From Nitrosopumilales archaeon CG_4_9_14_0_2_um_filter_34_16 (GTDB lineage: Archaea > Thermoproteota > Nitrososphaeria > Nitrososphaerales > Nitrosopumilaceae), in the NCBI GenBank assembly GCA_002788515.1, contig PFRJ01000050.1:1-7960 (forward strand): a DNA stretch of 7,960 nt, in the 5' to 3' direction. Each line of letters starts with the position of its first letter. Position 1 is the first letter of the stretch. Both the position numbers and the translations under genes were made by a program. The notes beneath the pieces are model-generated. The model searched no databases and had not been told where the DNA came from. It was given only the letters and a program-made list of their open reading frames with translations. Shown in pieces: positions 1-5,021 of this stretch.

Positions 1-1001
1 ATGCTCTATCTGGAATTTTTAAAACAAAAGGATTGCGGCTGAAATCTCTGGGACTAAAAGACGCATCTGCAATAACTGAACAGTTTGTTTGTTCTGGAAA
101 CAAAGGAAAGGCAATAGAGAATTTTTCCACTGATAGATACTCTCTTGAAAAAATCGGCTATGTAAAAAAACCTCTGACAAAAAAAGACATGATTGGAAAT
201 CATTTTAAATTAAAAATAACTGATTGCCAAAATAATTTATCTTCTTTTACAGAATATGATAAAATTCTGAATTTTTATGGTTATCAACGGTTTGGCTCAA
301 AAAGGCCCGTGACTCATTTGATTGGTAAGGCAATTTTACATAGGGATTTCAAAAAAGCAGTTGAACTGATTTTGTCTTTTACATCTATTCATGATTCTAA
401 GGAAAACACTGAGATTCGTGAAAAACTTGTTGATAGGGAAAACTATGAGAAATATTTTGATAGTGTTCCCTCATCTATGGATATTGAAAAAATTGTTTTA
501 AGAGAAATGATTGACCATGATGATCCACTTCGGGCAATTCGAGCAATTCCTTTGCAGCTGAGACGATTTTACATCCAAGCTTACCAATCCTTCATATTCA
601 ATCAATCACTGAGTTCTGCATTTTTAGATGGTGAAAATCTCTTTGAGGCTCAATCTGGTGATGTCTGTTTTGATCTTCATGGTATTATTGGCAAATATGT
701 CCACGGCTTGGATCAAAATTTGGCATTGCCGTTTGTGGGATATTCGTATTACAAAAAAACCCGATTTGACTTTCAAATATCCAAAATATTGCAACAAGAA
801 GAAATCACTCCCAAAGATTTCTTTATTAAAGAAATGCAAGAAGTCAGCAGCGAAGGTGGTTTTAGACAGTCTGCAATACACTGCTCTGATTATTCATCTG
901 ATGATAATGTTGTCGAGTTTTCACTTTCCAGAGGATCTTTTGCAACAATCGTGTTGCGAGAGATAATGAAACCTAACGATCCAATGATTGCAGGTTTTTG
1001 A
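1..1001 (+). CDS. truD: tRNA pseudouridine synthase TruD (5'-truncated by window edge)
   Basis: TruD/Pus7-family enzyme, which isomerises uridine to pseudouridine in tRNA (position 13 in the best-studied members). The reading frame is open from base 3 with no stop, so the N-terminus, perhaps 60 residues, lies outside the window; the TTG at base 33 is internal and not a real start. Three family signatures are visible: GLKDASAITEQ, whose Asp (codon 60-62) aligns with the catalytic Asp of the family; YGYQRFGSKRPVTHLIG; and, further on, RRFYIQAYQSFIFNQ. The C-terminal GSFATIVLREIMK is the usual family ending. The protein is cytoplasmic and the visible part is about 333 residues, consistent with a complete archaeal enzyme of roughly 390-400. 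It reads towards the RAM-domain gene with a 63-base gap. The family call is secure; the exact tRNA target is inferred from homologues. Confidence 0.95.
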   Translation, partial: ALSGIFKTKGLRLKSLGLKDASAITEQFVCSGNKGKAIENFSTDRYSLEKIGYVKKPLTKKDMIGNHFKLKITDCQNNLSSFTEYDKILNFYGYQRFGSKRPVTHLIGKAILHRDFKKAVELILSFTSIHDSKENTEIREKLVDRENYEKYFDSVPSSMDIEKIVLREMIDHDDPLRAIRAIPLQLRRFYIQAYQSFIFNQSLSSAFLDGENLFEAQSGDVCFDLHGIIGKYVHGLDQNLALPFVGYSYYKKTRFDFQISKILQQEEITPKDFFIKEMQEVSSEGGFRQSAIHCSDYSSDDNVVEFSLSRGSFATIVLREIMKPNDPMIAGF

Positions 1002-1004
1002 GAT

Positions 1005-1020
1005 CTGTTTTTAAAATAAC
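1005..1020 (+). terminator. Possible T-run terminator after truD
   Basis: Five T in a row (1008-1012) begin six bases after the truD stop codon. Archaeal termination commonly uses short T-runs without a hairpin. In such A+T-rich DNA a run of five is weak evidence on its own. Confidence 0.25.
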
Positions 1021-1044
1021 TCTTCAGCTGTCTTTAAGTTGGTG

Positions 1045-1054
1045 TTTTTATAAG
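1045..1054 (+). promoter_or_regulatory. TATA box for the RAM-domain gene
   Basis: TTTTTATAAG is the best TATA-like element in the gap after truD. Its centre (about 1050) is only 15 bases from the TTG at 1065 but 30 bases from the in-frame ATG at 1080. A weaker box, CTTTAAG at 1032-1038, sits 29-30 bases from the TTG. The start site is therefore ambiguous. Confidence 0.45.
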
Positions 1055-1064
1055 AAAATATGAT

Positions 1065-1295
1065 TTGGAAAAAGCATACATGCTAATTAGTTGTGAAATG
1101 GGAGAAGAACATTCCCTTTATTCACAATTAAAAGAAATTCCGGAAGTCAAAAGTTGTTTGATAACTTATGGCAATTATGATCTAGTTGCAGAATTTGTAG
1201 CTGATACTTCTTCTCAACTCAATGAAATTATCACATCTAAAATTAGAAAGATTCAGAAAATTAAAAGTACAATTACTCTACATGTGATAAACTAA
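1065..1295 (+). CDS. Stand-alone Lrp/AsnC ligand-binding (RAM) domain protein
   Basis: A 76-residue protein that is essentially one AsnC_trans_reg/RAM domain (beta-alpha-beta-beta-alpha-beta). Recognisable are the first strand KAYMLISCE, the helix with LYSQLKEIPEV, the YGNYDLVAEF strand, where the family has a G-x-[YF]-D-[LI] motif, and a final strand STITLHVIN. There is no helix-turn-helix, so it cannot bind DNA like a full Lrp regulator. Stand-alone RAM proteins are common in archaea and are thought to oligomerise, bind small effectors such as amino acids, or partner full-length Lrp proteins. The TTG at 1065 is chosen because the ATG at 1080 would cut the first beta strand in half, although the best TATA box fits the ATG better. 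The stop overlaps the stop of the convergent membrane miniprotein gene. Confidence 0.85.
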   Translation: MEKAYMLISCEMGEEHSLYSQLKEIPEVKSCLITYGNYDLVAEFVADTSSQLNEIITSKIRKIQKIKSTITLHVIN

Positions 1296-1495
1296 TTCTT
1301 TTTAAGAATTATAATTCCTACACCAACAATGACAATACCTGCAATGATTATTCCCATACCATAGGTAATCCAATCTGGATTTGAATACATGAAAGATGAT
1401 TCAGGCCCCACAATTGATTGTCCCTGAAGGTGAAATATCCAGCCAAAAATTATGATGATTATTCCCACAATGACTGGTATTTTTCCTTCTCTCAT
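1292..1495 (-). CDS. Small two-helix membrane protein, unknown function
   Basis: A 67-residue protein with two hydrophobic segments, about residues 6-24 (very Ile-rich) and 44-64 (Gly/Ile/Val-rich), joined by a polar loop of about 20 residues containing PESSF and NPDW, and ending in KKN. There is no cleavable signal peptide; the short charged N-terminus and the KK at the C-terminus suggest both ends are cytoplasmic. No enzymatic motif is visible. It is convergent with the RAM-domain gene, with stop codons overlapping (1292-1295). A TATA-like box lies 23 bases upstream of the ATG. It resembles small membrane proteins common in Nitrosopumilus-type genomes, but I cannot assign a function. Confidence 0.75.
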   Translation of the reverse strand: MREGKIPVIVGIIIIIFGWIFHLQGQSIVGPESSFMYSNPDWITYGMGIIIAGIVIVGVGIIILKKN

Positions 1496-1513
1496 GACGT
1501 TATGCTTGATTTC

Positions 1514-1521
1514 TATTAAAA
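1514..1521 (-). promoter_or_regulatory. TATA box of the two-helix membrane miniprotein
   Basis: On the minus strand the sequence is TTTTAATA, centred about 23 bases before the ATG at 1495. This implies transcription starting at or within a few bases of the start codon (leaderless). The spacing is slightly shorter than at the other promoters here. Confidence 0.45.
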
Positions 1522-1568
1522 AGGGTAAACAGAATTGATAATTTGACCAAATGATTTTCGGATTTGAT

Positions 1569-1576
1569 CTTTAATG
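1569..1576 (+). promoter_or_regulatory. TATA box of the six-helix membrane protein
   Basis: CTTTAATG is centred at about 1572, 26 bases before the ATG at 1598 and overlapping the upstream ATG at 1574. If this is the promoter, the ATG at 1574 cannot be part of the transcript, and translation starts at 1598. Confidence 0.5.
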
Positions 1577-1597
1577 AGTTACTTTAGATGTGATAAA

Positions 1598-2284
1598 ATG
1601 ACTAATTGGGATAATTTTGAAGAGTCTAGTGGTCGTAGCCATGTCGGATTGCTTTTATTTGCTGCTTCGGCATCTCTTGCAATTATTTTATACCTTATCT
1701 TTCACCCTCAAATTGAATCCATTAACAAGGAATCTCCAATTCTAATCAACATCATGTTTGTTCCTGCCATGGCTGTAGGTTTTCTTTATGGTATCAAAAT
1801 TACTGAGCGAGCAGTAAGACCTTCAGAAATTCGTAGTCCTATCAAGAGATCAATTGTAAAGATATTTCTGTTCTTTTTTGTCATTGGCGGGATGTTCAGT
1901 TCTGTGAATTTTGCTTTAAACGGAGGAAGTATAATGCCTGATGTTACAATTTTGGAAGACGGGCTTTTGACATGGGCAAACAGCTTCATAACTGCAAACG
2001 GTGGTGCCACTTTTCTAATTATTACTAGTATTGGTTTGATGGCAGGTGCCACTAAAAGAATTGTTGGAATGAACACTGGATTTGTAAATCGTTTGGTGAC
2101 TTTTGTTGGAACTTTTGTGTTTTTCACGATGCTTGTTTTGAGTTTCACAAAATCTGATCCAACTTCGTCTGGTGTCTTTTTGTATACTTTCTATCAAGCA
2201 GGTGTTGTTGGTGGTGCCTTTTATGCAATGAATAGACTAACTAAAAATCAAAACATGCTTGAAGATTTTACTAATGGATACTAG
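1598..2284 (+). CDS. Six-helix membrane protein, unknown function
   Basis: A 228-residue integral membrane protein. Hydrophobic segments lie at about residues 16-35, 47-66, 86-107, 135-152, 164-183 and 191-211, after a short polar N-terminus (MTNWDNFEESSGRSH). The loop between segments 2 and 3 is basic (ERAVRPSEIRSPIKR) and likely cytoplasmic; the loop between 3 and 4 carries acidic residues (PDVTILEDG). No transporter, channel or enzyme signature is recognisable. An in-frame ATG at 1574 would add eight residues (MSYFRCDK), but the TATA-like box at 1569-1576 overlaps it and is ideally spaced for a leaderless start at 1598, so the shorter form is preferred. Its stop directly abuts the stop of the convergent gene downstream. 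It is probably a lineage-specific conserved membrane protein. Confidence 0.8.
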   Translation: MTNWDNFEESSGRSHVGLLLFAASASLAIILYLIFHPQIESINKESPILINIMFVPAMAVGFLYGIKITERAVRPSEIRSPIKRSIVKIFLFFFVIGGMFSSVNFALNGGSIMPDVTILEDGLLTWANSFITANGGATFLIITSIGLMAGATKRIVGMNTGFVNRLVTFVGTFVFFTMLVLSFTKSDPTSSGVFLYTFYQAGVVGGAFYAMNRLTKNQNMLEDFTNGY

Positions 2285-2533
2285 TTATTTTTCAAGGTCT
2301 ACGTAAATTCCTGAGGCTTTGTTGTTAATTCTGTCCCAGTACTTTTCACACCCATCTGTCTTAAAGTCATTTTCTTTACATTCGTTAAAATGAGCAGTGT
2401 TTTCTCTCTGCATGTTGTCTGCAAATAATACGTCACTTCCTATTGCTAATGCTATGAGTCCAATTGCAGCCAAACTGGCTGCTACTACAATCATGGAATA
2501 TCCAACTTTTGCATAATTGTGAGGCTCTCTCAT
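2285..2533 (-). CDS. Small single-pass membrane protein with a Cys pair, unknown function
   Basis: An 82-residue protein with one Ala/Ile-rich transmembrane segment at about residues 11-32, preceded by a short N-terminus with His, Tyr and Lys (MREPHNYAKVGY). It is followed by a soluble tail of about 50 residues, rich in charged and Asn residues. The tail has two Cys ten residues apart (C52 and C62), which could form a disulfide if, as inferred from the positive-inside rule, the tail faces the outside. There is no lipobox or obvious signal peptidase site. The stop (2285-2287) directly follows the last base of the convergent membrane protein gene. A well-spaced TATA box indicates a leaderless monocistronic transcript. 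I do not recognise a function. Confidence 0.78.
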   Translation of the reverse strand: MREPHNYAKVGYSMIVVAASLAAIGLIALAIGSDVLFADNMQRENTAHFNECKENDFKTDGCEKYWDRINNKASGIYVDLEK

Positions 2534-2557
2534 TTATGGAAAATCAATAACTCTTGA

Positions 2558-2565
2558 ATTTAATC
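2558..2565 (-). promoter_or_regulatory. TATA box of the Cys-pair membrane protein
   Basis: On the minus strand GATTAAAT, with its TTAAA core centred 28 bases before the ATG at 2533. This is the classical archaeal spacing for a transcript starting at the A of the ATG. Confidence 0.6.
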
Positions 2566-2653
2566 TTTTCAAGTTAAGATTTTGCGATCAAAATAATCAT
2601 ACTGGTGTATTTTTTGGGAAACGCTGAAAAGAAAGTATTCAAAAACACTGTCA

Positions 2654-3154
2654 TTGAGCATTCAAATTCTTCAGTATGAGTTTCTTGGGCCTATTCCACT
2701 TGAAGAATGGGGGCCTCCAATGGAAAAATTGATCTATTTGATTCTCTCAAGAGATAAAGACAAATTCAATATCATTTATGCAGATGAATGTGGTAAGACT
2801 GATGATAAGGCATTCTTTGTTCAACATTCTGGATACAAATGTTGGATTCAGCATTCTGGATCTGAAAAATCAATTCATTTAGCAATATTGCCCTTGTTTG
2901 AATTCAGTGACGAGCACAGACAAAATATTCTAAATAAGATACTAATTCACTACAAACCAGTATGTAATTCTGAAGACATTCCTGCTACAAAGCCTGATTA
3001 TGTTGTTAGGCGTTCTGAGCAAAACGTAACAGATGAGAAAAAATACATGTGCCTTTGCTGTGGTTCTGAAATGAAACCTGAGAAACAACTTGAAAAATCT
3101 ACCCTCTTTCGATGTACTGGTTGCGGGTTGAGTGATACTAGGATTGATTCCTAA
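2654..3154 (+). CDS. Conserved protein with C-terminal zinc ribbon, unknown function
   Basis: A 166-residue soluble protein. The N-terminal domain (about 1-105) contains the stretch FLGPIPLEEWGPPMEKLIYL, an YADECGKTDD segment, a CWIQHSG segment and LAILPLFEF, a pattern I recall from conserved thaumarchaeal proteins. After a linker of about 25 residues comes a zinc ribbon: C133-x2-C136-G and C154-x2-C157-G, with an additional Cys at 135. The ribbon suggests zinc binding and possibly nucleic-acid or protein contact, but the role is unknown. The only start codon that keeps the FLGPIPLEEW region is TTG at 2654; the next is ATG at 2720, which would remove it. The frame is open back to a TAA at 2594-2596 without another usual start codon. 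No well-spaced TATA box is evident. Its last 17 bases overlap the convergent gene. Confidence 0.82.
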   Translation: MSIQILQYEFLGPIPLEEWGPPMEKLIYLILSRDKDKFNIIYADECGKTDDKAFFVQHSGYKCWIQHSGSEKSIHLAILPLFEFSDEHRQNILNKILIHYKPVCNSEDIPATKPDYVVRRSEQNVTDEKKYMCLCCGSEMKPEKQLEKSTLFRCTGCGLSDTRIDS

Positions 3155-3377
3155 TTTTGTTTTGAACATCAAACAATTGCAATGTTAGTAAGTCAATTGC
3201 TTTTTTCAAATGTTGAAACTCTTTGATTGAATGAATTTGGCCTTCCACTAATGCTCTTTGAATTTTGACAGAATTTTTTTGGTGTTCATCTGACGCAACA
3301 ATTTCCATAGCGTTAAGTTTTGATAACAAATTATCTAGTTCTTTTATCATTTCATCTGATGGCTTGTGCTTGTCCAT
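3138..3377 (-). CDS. Small helical (coiled-coil-like) protein, unknown function
   Basis: A 79-residue, highly charged protein without membrane segments or Cys. It reads as two long helices: about residues 7-25 (EMIKELDNLLSKLNAME) and 30-75, with Leu/Ile/Val at heptad-like spacing (VKIQRALVEG, IKEFQHLKKAIDLL). This suggests a helical hairpin or coiled-coil oligomer. The 3' end overlaps the convergent zinc-ribbon gene by 17 bases, so the two C-terminal coding sequences share DNA. It lies 33 bases downstream of the Cys/His miniprotein gene on the same strand, but has its own TATA box in that gap, so it may be transcribed both alone and by read-through. Function not recognised. Confidence 0.75.
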   Translation of the reverse strand: MDKHKPSDEMIKELDNLLSKLNAMEIVASDEHQKNSVKIQRALVEGQIHSIKEFQHLKKAIDLLTLQLFDVQNKIRNQS

Positions 3378-3397
3378 GTTTATCTAAAACCGATTTT

Positions 3398-3405
3398 GAT
3401 ATATG
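3398..3405 (-). promoter_or_regulatory. TATA box of the small helical protein
   Basis: On the minus strand CATATATC, a strong TATA-type element centred about 25 bases before the ATG at 3377. It sits in the 33-base gap after the stop of the upstream miniprotein gene, indicating an independent, nearly leaderless transcript. Confidence 0.6.
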
Positions 3406-3410
3406 AATTG

Positions 3411-3563
3411 TTACAAGAGGTCTTCATCAATTCTTTGAATTGGATCTATATACTGTGGACACGTACATGTGGGAATTTGACATTTTCCTACTTTGATAAG
3501 TGAATTACTTGCATCATTTGGGATGTGCGCTTCATCAGTATGATGACATCTATTACAATTCAT
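3411..3563 (-). CDS. 50-residue Cys/His-rich miniprotein, probably metal-binding
   Basis: A complete short reading frame from ATG (3561-3563) to TAA (3411-3413) encoding 50 residues. The N-terminus reads MNCNRCHHTDEAH, with C3-x2-C6 followed by H7, H8 and H13. The second half has C28-x4-C33-x-C35 (CQIPTCTC), followed by an acidic tail ending in IDEDLL. Five Cys and three His in 50 residues in two clusters strongly suggest a small zinc finger, although iron or redox roles are possible. There is no membrane segment or signal peptide. A TATA-like box centred 25 bases upstream of the ATG supports leaderless expression, and the frame fills the gap between the dehydrogenase and the small helical protein. 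I recall similar short Cys-rich proteins in related archaea, but the function is unknown. Confidence 0.8.
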   Translation of the reverse strand: MNCNRCHHTDEAHIPNDASNSLIKVGKCQIPTCTCPQYIDPIQRIDEDLL

Positions 3564-3583
3564 AATGAAAAATTAACCATCCT

Positions 3584-3592
3584 TTATTTAAG
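3584..3592 (-). promoter_or_regulatory. TATA box of the Cys/His miniprotein
   Basis: On the minus strand CTTAAATAA, centred about 25 bases before the ATG at 3563, within the 36-base gap after the dehydrogenase stop. Downstream of it, a run of five T on the minus strand (3568-3572) could also terminate the dehydrogenase transcript. Confidence 0.55.
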
Positions 3593-3599
3593 CCAAGAA

Positions 3600-4634
3600 T
3601 TATGGGATTAGCACTGCTCTAGCTTCTATTTCAGAATCTTTTAGTTTTTTGAGTATTTCGTTTGCTTTTTCTAACGGGTGTGTTTCAGAAATTACCTCGA
3701 TATTTTCATCAGCGCATATCTTGATTACTTGTTCCATGTCTTTAGTTGATCCTATTACTGTGCCCCTGATTGTTTTTTCTTCAAATGCCATAAACGCTGG
3801 ATTCTCCCCCACCGTTGCAATTACAATCAACCCTCCTTTTTTTACTGACTTTATTGCAGTGTCTGTAACAATATCTGCTGGGGCAAACACTATTGCAGCA
3901 TCTAGCATTCCGTGTTTTTCTTTTAATGTTTTTAGAAATTCTTGTTGATTTTCTGAAAATACCATTGCGTCTGTTGCTCCCAGTCTTTTTGCAACATCAA
4001 GATGTTTCTGTGATCTGGAAAATGCAATAACTTTGCATTTCTCTACTCTTGCAAATTGTATTGCCATGTGGCCTACTCCTCCAATGCCGTAAATCCCAAT
4101 TTTCTTGCCCTGCTTTGGCTCTGCAGCTGCTACTGCTTTGTATCCGGTTATCCCTGCACAAAACAACGGTGCCGCATATTCAGGTTTCATGTTTTCTGGA
4201 ACTTTGGTTGCAAAATCTTCCATCACCGTAATGTATTCTGCATATCCGCCCTTGAAAGATTCTCCTGTGATCACTGATGATTCACACAGATGCTCTTTTC
4301 CCTCTCTGCAATATTGGCATTCTTTACATGCTTCTAAAAGTGGTGTAATGCCTGCTCTGTCGCCAATTTTGAATTTTGTGACTTTGTCTCCGATTTGAAT
4401 TACTTTTCCGACTATCTCATGACCTGGAACTGTTGGTAACGCAGGTGGAATTCCAATGTCTTTCCAGTCGCCTTCAATTCCATGCAGTTGAGAATGACAA
4501 ACCCCGCAGGCTTCTATTTTTAATAGAATCTCATTTGATCTTTTAATTTCATGTCTATCAATTTGGGTAAGTTTTAATGGATTTGTCTCAATTTTGGCAC
4601 ACTCAGAAAGCACCATTGCACGCATTTTTTCCAT
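3600..4634 (-). CDS. Zinc-dependent medium-chain alcohol dehydrogenase
   Basis: A cytoplasmic 344-residue oxidoreductase of the medium-chain (MDR) family, which interconverts alcohols and aldehydes with NAD(P)H. The GroES-like N-terminal domain carries the catalytic zinc ligands C46 (in CGVCHSQLH), H72 with E73 (GHE) and C159 (FCAGITGYKA). The structural zinc lobe has all four Cys: C103, C106, C109 and C117. The Rossmann domain has GIGGVG at 183-188. The second strand ends in FSRS (205-208), not in the Asp typical of NAD-binding members, which suggests a preference for NADP(H); this is inference. Length is normal and no key residue is missing. Methionines 4 and 7 are alternative starts, but the ATG at 4634 lies 27 bases from a good TATA box. 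It is divergent from the 77-residue gene. The substrate cannot be told from sequence. Confidence 0.93.
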   Translation of the reverse strand: MEKMRAMVLSECAKIETNPLKLTQIDRHEIKRSNEILLKIEACGVCHSQLHGIEGDWKDIGIPPALPTVPGHEIVGKVIQIGDKVTKFKIGDRAGITPLLEACKECQYCREGKEHLCESSVITGESFKGGYAEYITVMEDFATKVPENMKPEYAAPLFCAGITGYKAVAAAEPKQGKKIGIYGIGGVGHMAIQFARVEKCKVIAFSRSQKHLDVAKRLGATDAMVFSENQQEFLKTLKEKHGMLDAAIVFAPADIVTDTAIKSVKKGGLIVIATVGENPAFMAFEEKTIRGTVIGSTKDMEQVIKICADENIEVISETHPLEKANEILKKLKDSEIEARAVLIP

Positions 4635-4656
4635 AATTTTGAAAGTAAAACACGAA

Positions 4657-4665
4657 ATTTTAAGA
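4657..4665 (-). promoter_or_regulatory. TATA box of the alcohol dehydrogenase
   Basis: On the minus strand TCTTAAAAT, centred 27 bases before the ATG at 4634. This supports a leaderless transcript and the first of the three closely spaced Met codons as the start. Confidence 0.6.
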
Positions 4666-4713
4666 TTCGTTAATTGAATTCTTCATGGATAGATTTACCT
4701 CGTTTTACGCTAA

Positions 4714-4721
4714 GATTTATT
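4714..4721 (+). promoter_or_regulatory. TATA box of the 77-residue helical protein
   Basis: GATTTATT, with TTTAT centred at 4718, lies 28 bases before the ATG at 4746. It forms a divergent promoter region with the dehydrogenase box about 57 bases away. Confidence 0.6.
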
Positions 4722-4745
4722 TGCAAAATTGGCATAATTCTGAAT

Positions 4746-4979
4746 ATGGCTGAAATTTCCGATGAAGATCGTCAGAGAGTAGAATTTCTGCGACGCATTT
4801 CAAGTTCTAAACATGAATTCAAGAAATTCTCTTTGGAAGAATTAAAACAATTACAAGAACTGGTGGAAAAAAAAGATTACAGTCATGATAAAAAAGCCCA
4901 TAAATCTAAAGTGAAATTACTTGGAAAAATTAATGTTAGAATTTATGAATTAACAGAAGGCAGAGGTATCTGGGGTTAG
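4746..4979 (+). CDS. Small charged helical protein, unknown function
   Basis: A 77-residue, Lys/Glu-rich soluble protein without Cys. Predicted helices cover about 5-20 (DEDRQRVEFLRRISSS), 29-43 (SLEELKQLQELVEKK) and 50-70; the C-terminus ends in EGRGIWG. The frame is open upstream to 4674, but the extra 24 residues would run through the TATA box at 4714-4721. The ATG at 4746, 28 bases from that box, is therefore the real start. The gene is divergent from the dehydrogenase and 42 bases upstream of the DUF255 gene on the same strand, so read-through into it is possible. High Lys content could fit nucleic-acid or ribosome contact, but no family is recognised. Confidence 0.72.
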   Translation: MAEISDEDRQRVEFLRRISSSKHEFKKFSLEELKQLQELVEKKDYSHDKKAHKSKVKLLGKINVRIYELTEGRGIWG

Positions 4980-5021
4980 TTTTTCAATTAACTACTAATA
5001 TTCAGACGAGTTTGATTGATT

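Noticed and set aside
33..35. TTG as the start of truD.
   Set aside because: The frame is open to the window edge, and the conserved GLKD motif normally lies about 60-80 residues into the protein, so the start is outside the window.
628..966. Alternative-frame open stretches within truD, and others within the dehydrogenase (3649-4398) and DUF255 genes (5202-5550, 6173-6385).
   Set aside because: They are shadows of strongly supported genes, with unlikely protein composition and no promoters.
4674..4745. N-terminal extension of the 77-residue protein (24 more residues).
   Set aside because: It would translate through the TATA box at 4714-4721, and its composition differs from the charged helical body.
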